Origin: Nocardioides sp. Root240 | GTDB lineage: Bacteria > Actinomycetota > Actinomycetes > Propionibacteriales > Nocardioidaceae | Assembly (NCBI RefSeq): GCF_001428825.1 | Contig: NZ_LMIT01000012.1 | Span: 28,072-62,007 of the forward strand | Length of the DNA stretch: 33,936 nucleotides | Direction: 5' to 3' | Shown: one piece after another, positions 23,071 to 31,044 of the stretch | Layout: every line of letters starts with the position of its first letter | How positions within the stretch are numbered: the stretch's first letter is position 1 | Position numbers and translations under genes: made by a program | The notes under the pieces: generated by a model | Told to the model about the DNA's origin: nothing | Seen by the model: only the letters and a program-made list of their open reading frames with translations | The model's database searches: none

Positions 23071-23937
23071 CTACGTCGCCGCGGCGACCGCTGGCGGCGA
23101 CATCGCCCAACGGATGGTGCCGACCGCGGCGCCGCCGAGGACGCGGACCACCGTCTGCTCCGCGACCGGCAGCCAGGGCAGGCGGAGCGGGACCCGGGTC
23201 CAGGCCGGCATCAGGCCGACGGCGGCCGCCGCGAGCACGCCGTACGCCGGCCGCGCCACCCACGGGAGCGGCGGGCGCAGCAGGACGTAGCCGACCGCCT
23301 CCCGCGCCTCGGGCGTCCCGCGCAGCTCGGGGCGGAAGCGGGCCAGGACCTCGGCGAGCTCGCGTTCGGTCGTGGGCGGGTCGACGACGCCGAGCCGGCG
23401 CGCGACCTCGGCGGTCTGCGCGACGTAGGTGTCGCGGCCGGCCGCGTCGAGGGGCTCGGCGCCGTACGCCCGGTGGGCCCGCAGGAAGCTGTCCACCTCG
23501 GCGACGTGGACCCACAGCAGCAGGTGCGGGTCCGATGCGGCGTACGACGAGCCGTCCGGCAGCGTGCCGGTGACCCGGTCATGGATGGCGCGCACCGCGT
23601 CGACCGCGCGCTGCGCGTCGTCGGCGGTGCCGAACGTGGTGACGGCGAGGAACCGGCTGGTCCGGGCGAGGCGTCCCCACATGTCGCCGCGGTAGCCCGA
23701 GTGCTCGGACACGGCGCGCATCGCCGCCGGGTGGAGGCTCTGCAGCAGCAGCGCCCGGATGCCACCGACGAACATCGAGGCGTCCCCGTGCACCCGTCCG
23801 ATCGGGCTCGCCGGGTCGAACCACCGCGGACCGGGCGTGTCGTGGATCCGGTCGCGGTGCCGCGCACCGTCGGGACCGGCGACGCGGTGGAAGATCGCCG
23901 CGCCGAGCTGGTGACGCAACGTCGTGATGCCCGCCAT
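23071..23937 (-). CDS. Oxygenase MpaB / rubber-oxygenase-type (DUF2236) protein
   Basis: This 288-residue protein carries the DUF2236 domain shared with latex-clearing protein Lcp and fungal MpaB. The family signatures are visible: GGIRALLLQSLHPAAMRAVSEHSGYRGDMWGRLARTSRFL (about 58-97), TTFGTADDAQRAVDAVRAIHDRV and, at about 137-148, DPHLLLWVHVAEV with its conserved His. Lcp uses a b-type heme to split polyisoprene; MpaB cleaves a terpenoid side chain. No signal peptide is present, so this copy is probably intracellular. Many actinobacteria have several uncharacterised copies. Its substrate is unknown, but terpenoid or isoprenoid breakdown would fit the linalool-dehydratase-like gene nearby. 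Confidence 0.85.
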   Translation of the reverse strand: MAGITTLRHQLGAAIFHRVAGPDGARHRDRIHDTPGPRWFDPASPIGRVHGDASMFVGGIRALLLQSLHPAAMRAVSEHSGYRGDMWGRLARTSRFLAVTTFGTADDAQRAVDAVRAIHDRVTGTLPDGSSYAASDPHLLLWVHVAEVDSFLRAHRAYGAEPLDAAGRDTYVAQTAEVARRLGVVDPPTTERELAEVLARFRPELRGTPEAREAVGYVLLRPPLPWVARPAYGVLAAAAVGLMPAWTRVPLRLPWLPVAEQTVVRVLGGAAVGTIRWAMSPPAVAAAT

Positions 23938-23978
23938 CCGTCCAGTGTGCCGTTGCCCGACAACCCGCGGCGGCGGAG

Positions 23979-24584
23979 TCAGGCCGTGGCGACAGCTCCG
24001 CCGAGGGCGGTGATCGCGGCGACGACGTCGGCCTGCGTGCCCTCCGCGTCGCCGGCGAGCCAGTCGGCGACCAGCACCGTGGTGCCGGCGACGAGGAGGC
24101 GGGTGGCGAGCAGGCGGCGGGCCCGGGCGCGCTTGCCGCGAGCGGTGCCGGGGAGCACCTCGTCGGCGACGAAGCGGGTGTACTCCTCGATCGCGCGCTG
24201 CCGGCGGGCCGCGAGGACGGGGGTGCCCGGGCTCTCGACGTACAGCCGGGCCAGGCGCTCGTCACCGCCGAGCACGCCGACCAGCACGTCGACGACGAGG
24301 CGGGCGCGCCGGTCGGGATCGATGCCGGCGATGGTCGTGCGGAGCTGGTCGAGCAGGCCGTCGTAGAAGGCGTCGGCGACGGCCAGCAACAGGTCCTCGC
24401 GGGCGGGGAAGCTCTCGTAGAAGTACCGCTTGCCGAGGGCGCTCTCGGCGCACACCGCCTCGACGGTCACGGCGGCGACGCCGTCGCGCCCGATGACCGT
24501 GCGGCAGCTCTCGAGGAGGCTCGCACGCCGCGTCGAGGTGCGCTGCTCCGCACTCATGCCGCCGTAGGACCGACCTCCCGCCAT
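23979..24584 (-). CDS. TetR-family repressor
   Basis: This 201-residue regulator has the N-terminal TetR HTH (IGRDGVAAVTVEAVCAESALGKRYFYESFPAREDLLLAVADAFYDG, about 30-75) and an all-helical ligand domain. The first ATG at 24584 is backed by a GAGG site 8 nt upstream, while the internal ATG (MSAEQ) lacks one. It is divergent from the membrane-protein/linalool-dehydratase-like operon, and a 20-bp palindrome lies in the gap 60 bp from its start. I infer that it represses that operon and perhaps itself; the inducer is unknown and may be a terpenoid or alcohol. Confidence 0.85.
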   Translation of the reverse strand: MAGGRSYGGMSAEQRTSTRRASLLESCRTVIGRDGVAAVTVEAVCAESALGKRYFYESFPAREDLLLAVADAFYDGLLDQLRTTIAGIDPDRRARLVVDVLVGVLGGDERLARLYVESPGTPVLAARRQRAIEEYTRFVADEVLPGTARGKRARARRLLATRLLVAGTTVLVADWLAGDAEGTQADVVAAITALGGAVATA

Positions 24585-24614
24585 GCCCCCATCCTCGCCT
24601 ACGACGAACGCCCG

Positions 24615-24643
24615 TTGACACCTGCCCGGACCCGTCCTAAATT
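24615..24643 (+). promoter_or_regulatory. Sigma-70-like promoter of the LDI-like operon
   Basis: A perfect -35 TTGACA (24615-24620) and a -10 TAAATT (24638-24643) are separated by 17 bp. The gene starts at 24677, giving a short leader. It is the clearest promoter in the window. Confidence 0.7.
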
Positions 24644-24663
24644 CTGTTACGGCACCGTAACAG
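24644..24663. promoter_or_regulatory. 20-bp TetR-type operator
   Basis: CTGTTACGGCACCGTAACAG has two perfect 9-bp arms around a central CA. It starts at the base after the -10 box and therefore covers the likely transcription start, the place for a blocking repressor. The divergent TetR gene at 24584 is the obvious candidate binder. Confidence 0.75.
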
Positions 24664-24676
24664 ATGGGGGGTCGCC

Positions 24677-25237
24677 ATGGCCTGCTGCGCAGCGATCGCT
24701 GCTGTCATCGGCCTGGTCCGGGCCGCGTGGTTCCGCCTCCTGCCGGACCGGCGACCGGTCGAGCCGACCTTCGCTCCCCCGGCCCACCGCTCGGCCGACG
24801 GCACGGCTCCCCTCCGCGCAGAGCCGGCCGGCGTGCCCCGGCGGCGCGGACTGACGGGCAGCGCGCTCGTCGGCGTCGCCGTCGGTACGGCGGCGTACGC
24901 CCTGGCGATCACGATCCTCCGCGCCACACCGGTGGTCCGCACCCTCGACGGACCGTGGGTCGTGCGCGACGCCGGCCTCGTCGCCCTGGTCGCCGTCACC
25001 CTGCTGGCCGGCCTCGCCGGCGGTGGCGCACGTTCGGTGCCCGCGGTGCTGCTCGGCGCGGGCGTCGCGTGGACCGAGCTCGGCCTGCTCGACATGCACC
25101 TGCTCGGGCTCTTCGAGCTCCGCGTCGCGGCACTCCCCCTCGACCTGCTGCTGCACGGCAGCGGCCCCCTCCTCGTCGTGCTCGCCGCCCAACGGCTCGC
25201 GCGCCCCCGACCCCGCCTCGAAACGAGCACACCGTGA
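24677..25237 (+). CDS. Hypothetical integral membrane protein
   Basis: This 186-residue protein has a basic, Pro-rich stretch (24-57) followed by about four hydrophobic segments (for example SALVGVAVGTAAYALAITIL at about 62-81, and LVALVAVTLLAGLAGGG at about 101-117). No family is recognised. It opens the operon behind the TetR-type operator and overlaps the next gene by 4 bp (GTGA), so the two proteins are probably made in similar amounts and may form a complex in the membrane. A role as partner or substrate channel for the dehydratase-like protein is speculation. Confidence 0.65.
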   Translation: MACCAAIAAVIGLVRAAWFRLLPDRRPVEPTFAPPAHRSADGTAPLRAEPAGVPRRRGLTGSALVGVAVGTAAYALAITILRATPVVRTLDGPWVVRDAGLVALVAVTLLAGLAGGGARSVPAVLLGAGVAWTELGLLDMHLLGLFELRVAALPLDLLLHGSGPLLVVLAAQRLARPRPRLETSTP

Positions 25238-27162
25238 CCACTGTCGCCGTCCGTCCCGACGAGACCACCACCGTCCTGCTGCCGACCGACGTCCCGCTGT
25301 TCCCGCCGGCCACGCGCCGCGCGATGCTCCGCTCCGGGGCCGGGTACGCCGTGCTCTGGGCCCTCGGCGCCGTCGCCCTCGCCGTCGACGCCGGCCCCCG
25401 CCCCACCGTCCTCGCGCTCGGCCTCACCCTCCCGGGCGGCGGGCTCCTCCACGCCGGCCACCCGGTCCTGGGTGCCGTCGCCCTGCTCGCCGTGCTGCTC
25501 GCGGTCTTCGTGTGGTGGGCGGCCGGACCGACCGTGCTGCCACCGCTGGTCTGGCTCGTCTCGGCAGCACTCCCGGCGCTGACCCTCGACGATCCCACCG
25601 GCTCGGCCGGAGCCGGGATCGCCGTCCTGACGGCCGTTCCGGCCGCGGCCCTCGTCGCCGTGGCCGTCCACGCCGCCCGCCACCGGTCCCAGCGCCGCCG
25701 GGGCGCGAAGCTCAACGCACGCCTCGCCGAGGTCGGGTTCCGGATCACCGGAGCGCCGTCGTACCCGCGTGACGCAGCGGTCGTCGAGCACACCGCGGAG
25801 GACCTGCGCCGCCTGCGGGCGGCGCTCGACACCGCGCTCCAGCCGGCCGACTCGTACGACGGCTTCACCCATCTCGACCAGTTCCGCGAGGGCGCGCTGC
25901 GCTACCAGCTCAACGCCCTGTCGTACGGCCTGTCGATGTCGCAGTTCACCCGCACGCCGGCCTTCCGCGGCTACCTCGCCGAGGCGCAGCGCAACACCAT
26001 CGACAAGGTGCTGCAGCGCAAGGTGTGGGGCTACTGGGCGCTCGAGAACGCGTGGGGCAACCTGCGCCGCGACAAGGACCCGGTCCCGCTCGGCGGCAAC
26101 GTGATGCTGACCGGATTCTTCGGCCTGCAGGTCGGGATGTACTCGCTGCTCAACGACGACCGCTACACCCGGCCGGGCTCACTCGACTTCCGCTGGGACG
26201 ACGACACGTCGTTCCCCTACGACCTCGGCGCGCTCGCCGCGAACGTCCGGGCCAGCGTCCGCGACTCGCGGTTCAGCCTCTACCCGTGCGAGCCCAACTG
26301 GATCTACACGATCTGCAACACCTTCGGTCTCAACACCGTCCTCGCCCAGGAGCAGCTGCAGTCCTCCGGCGAGGCCGACGACGTCCGCGCCCGCCTGCGC
26401 CGGGCCTACGAGTCCGAGTTCCTCCGGCCCGACGGCCGCATCGTCGGCGTGCGCTCCTCGCACCTGGGGCTGTCGTGGAACTTCTGGGCGAGCCCGTCGG
26501 TGCAGCTCGCCACCGCCTACTGGCTCAACCCGGGCATGCCCGACCTCGCCCAGCGCACCTGGTGGCTGCTGCGCGACGGCTGGCTGCGTGTCGAGGACGG
26601 CCTCGTCTCCACGCCGCGCAGCGTCGTCAGCCGCCTCGACCCCGGCAGCTACCAGCTCGGCACCGACACCTTCACCCTGGCCGTGACCACCATGGCCGCG
26701 CGCGAGATCGGCGACGAGGAGACCGCGCGGGCGGCGGAGCGCACCATCGCCGAGCGCTGCCCCACCGAGCAGAGGTACGGCGCCGAGCGGGTCGCCGGCG
26801 CGAGCGGCCTCGCGAACTCCTACCTCAACCTGGGCCGGTTCGGCCGTCGCAGCGCACTGCGTGACCTGGTGGCCTTCGGTCCGCCGCGCGAGTGGCGCGA
26901 CGGCCCGGTGCTCGACGCGGCGGCGTACCCGGACGTGCTGGTCGCCCGGGCGGTGTCCGACGGCGCCGCGCTCGACCTCGTGCTGGTCCCCGGCGAGGGC
27001 CCGGTCCGCACCCGGCTCACGCTCGCCCAGCTCCGCCCCGGCACCCGGTACGACGTCACCGGCGCCCGCGACGCGACCCTGACCGCGGACGGCGAGGGCC
27101 GCGCGGTGGTCGAGGTCGAGCTCGGCCGCCGGCAGGAGGTCCGGGTCAGCCCAGCGTCGTGA
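25234..27162 (+). CDS. Membrane-anchored linalool dehydratase/isomerase-like protein
   Basis: The 642-residue protein has about four N-terminal membrane segments (37-147) and then a helical-barrel domain. Residues 224-370 resemble the linalool dehydratase/isomerase (LDI) of Castellaniella as I recall it: RKVWGYW, NVMLTGFFGLQVGMYSLL and CEPNWIYTIC. The two cysteines (352 and 361) have the same spacing as the catalytic pair of LDI, and Asp215 may match its catalytic Asp, but the catalytic His aligns with Phe295. LDI converts geraniol, linalool and myrcene into each other and is a soluble periplasmic enzyme; a membrane-anchored version would be different. The GTG at 25234 overlaps the upstream stop by 4 bp. 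The 3' end overlaps the helicase gene by 17 bp. Confidence 0.7.
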   Translation: MTTVAVRPDETTTVLLPTDVPLFPPATRRAMLRSGAGYAVLWALGAVALAVDAGPRPTVLALGLTLPGGGLLHAGHPVLGAVALLAVLLAVFVWWAAGPTVLPPLVWLVSAALPALTLDDPTGSAGAGIAVLTAVPAAALVAVAVHAARHRSQRRRGAKLNARLAEVGFRITGAPSYPRDAAVVEHTAEDLRRLRAALDTALQPADSYDGFTHLDQFREGALRYQLNALSYGLSMSQFTRTPAFRGYLAEAQRNTIDKVLQRKVWGYWALENAWGNLRRDKDPVPLGGNVMLTGFFGLQVGMYSLLNDDRYTRPGSLDFRWDDDTSFPYDLGALAANVRASVRDSRFSLYPCEPNWIYTICNTFGLNTVLAQEQLQSSGEADDVRARLRRAYESEFLRPDGRIVGVRSSHLGLSWNFWASPSVQLATAYWLNPGMPDLAQRTWWLLRDGWLRVEDGLVSTPRSVVSRLDPGSYQLGTDTFTLAVTTMAAREIGDEETARAAERTIAERCPTEQRYGAERVAGASGLANSYLNLGRFGRRSALRDLVAFGPPREWRDGPVLDAAAYPDVLVARAVSDGAALDLVLVPGEGPVRTRLTLAQLRPGTRYDVTGARDATLTADGEGRAVVEVELGRRQEVRVSPAS

Positions 27163-29383
27163 GCAGCTGCGTCGCGCGCGTCAGCACGACGTAGAGCGTG
27201 GCGCGTCCGGTCACCGACTCGTCCTCGATCTCCTGGGGCCGCACGACGACGATGCCGTCGAACTCGAGGCCCTTGGTGTCGAGGCCGGTCAGCACGACGA
27301 CCCGGTCCTCGCCGGACGGCGTGACCGAGGAGTCGATCGCGGCACGGGCTCCCGAGGCGTCGTCGGCGAGCTCGGGCCAGCCGGCCAGCCAGGCGTTGAC
27401 CTCGGAGCGACGGGCGACGGGGACGACGATGCCGACGGTGCCGGAGACGCGGCCCGCGACGTCGAGGACCGCCTCGCGGGTGGCGGCCTCGAGGTCGCCA
27501 CCGGCGGGCACCACGACCTCGCGCGGCGACTCGCCCGTGCGGCGGACGGCGTCGGGCAGGTCGGCGCCGAGGCCGACGCGCTCTGCGTAGGCGGCCGCGT
27601 GGGCGTAGATCTCCGCGGAGTTGCGGTAGTTCGTCGACAGGTGGAACGAGTGGACCTGCTTGCGCTCCAGGGCGGCGGCGCGGGCAGCGGCGGCCTCGGC
27701 GGGCAGCGGCCAGGAGGACTGGGCGGGGTCGCCGACGATGGTCCAGGAGGCGGTGCGGCCACGACGACCGACCATCCGCCACTGCATCGGGGTGAGGTCC
27801 TGCGCCTCGTCGATCAGCACGTGGGCGTAGCCGTCGTCCTCGATGCTGCTGACCGGCGCGCGCCAGGCCGGGCCGGTCGCGAACTCGCGGTCGGAGGCGG
27901 TGATCAGCTCCTGGACGTTGACCGCGCCCTCGATCAGGGCCATCGGGTCGTCGCGGTCGTCGTCGGCCTTCTGCGGGACGTCGCCGAGGGCGTAGCGCAG
28001 CTCGTCGAGCAGCGGCACGTCCTCGATCGAGATCTGCCCGCTGATCGGCCGGGACGGGTCGAGGTGGGCCCACGACTTGGCGACCAGGCGCTGCTCCTCG
28101 GGGGAGAGCACGCCGTCGGCGACCCGCGAGACGAACTCGGGCTCGCGCAGCCAGCTCATCACCGTCGGGGCGTCGAGCGGCGGCCACCACGCGTGGGCGA
28201 AGTCGAGGAAGTCCTGCCGCGAGAGCATCTCGTCGTTGAACTTCTCGCGCCCCTGCTCCCGACCGCGCTCGCCGCGGACCTGGCGCCACATCGCGTCGAG
28301 CAGGGCGTTGGAGACGCGCGGGAGCTGCTTGTTGCGCAGCCCCTGGGACATCAGCTGGCGACGGATCTGGCCGAGCCTGCCGCGGTCGAGGACCAGGCGG
28401 TCGTCACGCCAGAACACGCGGTACTCGCCCGGGCTCCCGGGGACCTGCTGACGCGCCGTACGGCGCATCACCTCGGCCATCCGCTCCGAGCCCTTCACGT
28501 CGGCGACGGCCGGCTCGTCGTGGCGGGTCGCGCGGACCTCGTCGACGACCTCGCCGAGGCTCCGCAGTGCGACCGCGGTCTCGCCGAGCGAGGGCAGCAC
28601 CCGCTCGATGTAGCGCATGAAGACGCCGGACGGGCCGACGACGAGGACGCCGCCGCGCTCGTAGCGCTGGCGGTCGTTGTAGAGCAGGTACGCCGCACGG
28701 TGCAGCGCGACGACGGTCTTGCCGGTGCCGGGACCGCCGGAGATCGAGACGACGCCCTTGGCGGGGGCGCGGATCGCCCTGTCCTGCTCGGCCTGGATGG
28801 TCGCGACGATGGAGTGCATCGAGCGGTCGCGGGCGCGGGAGAGCTGCGCCATCAGCGCGCCCTCGCCGACGATCGGCAGGTCGCGGCCCTGCTCCTCGGC
28901 AACGGTGAGCGCCTCGGCGTCGAGCAGCTCGTCCTCGACGCCGACCACCTTCGCGGCGGTGCTGCGCAGCACGCGACGCCGGATCACCGACCGCGGCTCG
29001 GCAGCGGTCGCCTGGTAGAACACGGCGGCCGCGGGGGCGCGCCAGTCGATCAGCAGCGAGTCGCGGTTGTCGTCGCGCAGGCCGATCCGGCCGACGTAGC
29101 GCGGCTTCGGGTCGACGGCCGCGTCGAGGTCGAGCCGCCCGAAGACGAGGCCCTCCTGCGCGGCGTCGAGCTGGGCGATCCGCTTCGCGGCCTGGAAGAC
29201 CATCGCGTCGCGCTCCACGAGGCCGCCCTCATGGCCCATGTGGGCGCGCGAGTGCCCTTCCTTCGCCAGCTGCTCGGCGGCCTTCCCGGCCTCTCCGAGC
29301 TGCTCGTAGACCCGGTCGACGAAGGCCTGCTCCGCTGCGACCTCGCGCTCCACCAGCTCGTCTGCCACCGACGTGACCCCCAC
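27146..29383 (-). CDS. helD: HelD/HelR-like superfamily 1 helicase, RNA polymerase-associated
   Basis: The 745-residue ATPase has a coiled-coil N-terminus (ELVEREVAAEQAFVDRVYEQLGEAG), then motif I SISGGPGTGKTVVALHRAAYLLY near residue 218, motif II HVLIDEAQDLTPMQWRMVG (DEAQ), motif III VGDPAQSSW, and motifs V/VI toward the C-terminus (TGLDTKGLEFDGIVVV, LYVVLTRATQ). This layout, with the long N-terminal arm and the insert between motifs I and II, is that of HelD, which recycles stalled RNA polymerase; HelR members in actinomycetes give rifampicin tolerance. The GTG at 29383 is used here, but a GTG at 29368 is possible. It stands alone on its strand. Confidence 0.85.
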   Translation of the reverse strand: MGVTSVADELVEREVAAEQAFVDRVYEQLGEAGKAAEQLAKEGHSRAHMGHEGGLVERDAMVFQAAKRIAQLDAAQEGLVFGRLDLDAAVDPKPRYVGRIGLRDDNRDSLLIDWRAPAAAVFYQATAAEPRSVIRRRVLRSTAAKVVGVEDELLDAEALTVAEEQGRDLPIVGEGALMAQLSRARDRSMHSIVATIQAEQDRAIRAPAKGVVSISGGPGTGKTVVALHRAAYLLYNDRQRYERGGVLVVGPSGVFMRYIERVLPSLGETAVALRSLGEVVDEVRATRHDEPAVADVKGSERMAEVMRRTARQQVPGSPGEYRVFWRDDRLVLDRGRLGQIRRQLMSQGLRNKQLPRVSNALLDAMWRQVRGERGREQGREKFNDEMLSRQDFLDFAHAWWPPLDAPTVMSWLREPEFVSRVADGVLSPEEQRLVAKSWAHLDPSRPISGQISIEDVPLLDELRYALGDVPQKADDDRDDPMALIEGAVNVQELITASDREFATGPAWRAPVSSIEDDGYAHVLIDEAQDLTPMQWRMVGRRGRTASWTIVGDPAQSSWPLPAEAAAARAAALERKQVHSFHLSTNYRNSAEIYAHAAAYAERVGLGADLPDAVRRTGESPREVVVPAGGDLEAATREAVLDVAGRVSGTVGIVVPVARRSEVNAWLAGWPELADDASGARAAIDSSVTPSGEDRVVVLTGLDTKGLEFDGIVVVRPQEIEDESVTGRATLYVVLTRATQLLTTLG

Positions 29384-29503
29384 CGTCCACTGCTCGTCAG
29401 GAAAAAGCCGCCGGAACTCGGGGTCCCGCGCAGCAAGCAGTCAACTCTACAGGGCTGAGAGGGGTGCTTAGATAGGAGGAGGCATCGCAGCTAGGGGGGC
29501 TAG

Positions 29504-30124
29504 ATGACAACGACGCCAATTGCATCGACGCGCAAACCGAACCGCCGAGGAGTGGCGGCTCGGGAACAACTGCTGTCCACGGCTCTGCGCCTGCTGGGCG
29601 AGGGGCGGCCCGAAGCCGTCTCGATCAACCTGGTGGCCAAGGAGGCCGGCCTCAGCTGGGGCTCGGTCCAGAACCTGTTCGGCGACTCCGACGGCTTCTG
29701 GTCGGCCGTGGCCGACCAGGTCGCCGAGGTCGGACCGGAGCTCTGGGCCACGCCCCAGAGCCCCACGATCGCCGGCCGGGTGGCCGAGGTCACCGAGCTC
29801 TACCTCTCCGTGCTCGACTCGCCGCACGCGGTCAGCATCGAGACCATGCGGTGGGCCCTGCCGCGGCCGCTCGACCTGCTCGCGGAGACCCATCCGCGCA
29901 CCGCAGCGTCGATCCGCCGCCTCGACGAGCTCGCCTCCGAGGCGTTCGTCCACTTCTTCGACGGGGTCGAGGGCCTCGACGAGGAGCGGCGGATCGCCAT
30001 GTCCGAGGTGCTGCCGGCCATGTTGCGCAGCCTGCGCAACGAGAAGCTGCTCGGCACCCACGTCGACCTCGATCGGGCACACCGCGCGATCGTGACGATG
30101 CTGACGCTCTACCTCGAGGGCTAG
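29504..30124 (+). CDS. TetR-family regulator
   Basis: The 206-residue protein has a TetR HTH at about 22-68 (AREQLLSTALRLLGEGRPEAVSINLVAKEAGLSWGSVQNLFGDSDGFWSAVADQ) and a helical ligand-binding domain. The ATG at 29504 is preceded by AGGGGGG. It is divergent from the helicase and converges with the LLM oxidoreductase, overlapping it by 4 bp. It does not look like KstR outside the HTH, so I do not assign it to the KstR-type operator at 31020. Its target and ligand are unknown. Confidence 0.83.
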   Translation: MTTTPIASTRKPNRRGVAAREQLLSTALRLLGEGRPEAVSINLVAKEAGLSWGSVQNLFGDSDGFWSAVADQVAEVGPELWATPQSPTIAGRVAEVTELYLSVLDSPHAVSIETMRWALPRPLDLLAETHPRTAASIRRLDELASEAFVHFFDGVEGLDEERRIAMSEVLPAMLRSLRNEKLLGTHVDLDRAHRAIVTMLTLYLEG

Positions 30125-30999
30125 CCGAGAGCCCGGACGGGCGCGATCACCTCGGCACCGAACCGCTCGACGGCAGCGATCTTGTCGCCGAGCGGGGCGT
30201 GCTGACCCACGTAGTACATCCACGGCATCGTCATGCACATCGTGACGCCGCCCTCGGCCGCGCGCACGAAGTCCTCGGGTACGAGCGCGTCCGTCAGCGC
30301 CGGTACGACGTCGAAGGGCTCGTCGAGGTCGCGCCCGGCCTCGGCCCGGAGCTCCCGCAGCCGCCCCGCGATCGCGATCGCCTCCTCGACCGTGGCCATG
30401 TCGCCGACCCAGCCGTCGTGGCGGGCGGCTCGGCGCATCGCGACGTCCGACAGGCCGCCGACCCAGACCGGGACCGGGCCCGGCGGCTCGGGCTTCATGG
30501 CGAGCCGCTCGCAGCTGTAGAACTCGCCGCAGAACTCGGTCCAGCCCGGCTCCCAGAGCCTCTTCATCAGGTCCAGCGCCTCGTCGGTACGACGTCCGCG
30601 CGTGCCGAACTCCTGCTCCAGCAGCTCGAACTCCTCGCGGCACCACCCGACGCCGACGCCCAGCGCGACCCGGCCGCCGCACAGTGCGGCCGCCGTCCCG
30701 ACCGCCTTGGCGACGACGAACGGGTTGCGCATCGCGGCGACGTAGATCGAGGTGAAGAACTCCAACCGCGTGGTGACCTGGCCGAGGGCGCCCACGGTCA
30801 CCCACGGGTCCGGCCAGTCGACGTCGGGCTCCCAGCGGCGCTCGCCGGTCCGCGTGTAGGGGTACGGCGTCGCGACGGTCTCCAGGTCGACGACGTGGTC
30901 GGCGATGCTCAGCGAGCGGAACCCGGCGTCCTCGGCGGCACGCGCGAGCGCCACCAATTGGTCGACGGGCTGGTAGGCGGTGACCATCGCGAAGTCCAC
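30121..30999 (-). CDS. LLM-class (probably F420-dependent) oxidoreductase
   Basis: This 292-residue protein has the luciferase-like TIM barrel: FAMVTAYQPVDQLVALARAAEDAGFRSLSIADHV at the N-terminus, RLEFFTSIYVAAMRNPFVVAKAVGTAAALCGGRVALGVGVGWCREEFE and PVPVWVGGLSDVAMRRAARHDGWV. The last block is typical of actinobacterial members of the Rv-type F420-dependent family. The reaction could be reduction of an enone or an oxidation of a lipid-derived intermediate. The GTG at 30999 has AGGGTG upstream; an internal ATG at 30987 is an alternative. It is divergent from the OYE-like gene, and they share a 45-bp promoter gap with a KstR-type operator. Confidence 0.88.
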   Translation of the reverse strand: MDFAMVTAYQPVDQLVALARAAEDAGFRSLSIADHVVDLETVATPYPYTRTGERRWEPDVDWPDPWVTVGALGQVTTRLEFFTSIYVAAMRNPFVVAKAVGTAAALCGGRVALGVGVGWCREEFELLEQEFGTRGRRTDEALDLMKRLWEPGWTEFCGEFYSCERLAMKPEPPGPVPVWVGGLSDVAMRRAARHDGWVGDMATVEEAIAIAGRLRELRAEAGRDLDEPFDVVPALTDALVPEDFVRAAEGGVTMCMTMPWMYYVGQHAPLGDKIAAVERFGAEVIAPVRALG

Positions 31000-31044
31000 G
31001 ACGTCACCCTAGTCAGGAACTAGAACAGGTTCTAGGGTCGGCGG
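31000..31044. promoter_or_regulatory. Divergent promoter region with KstR-type operator
   Basis: The palindrome CTAGAACAGGTTCTAG (31020-31035) contains TAGAACAGGTTCTA, which matches the KstR consensus TnnAACnnGTTnnA. KstR represses sterol-catabolic genes in mycobacteria and rhodococci. The gap is so short that a bound repressor should block both divergent genes. No kstR gene is in this window. Confidence 0.75.

Noticed and set aside
29504..30124. The TetR gene as KstR itself
   Set aside because: Outside the HTH it does not resemble the KstR sequence that I recall, so the binder of the KstR-type site is probably encoded elsewhere.
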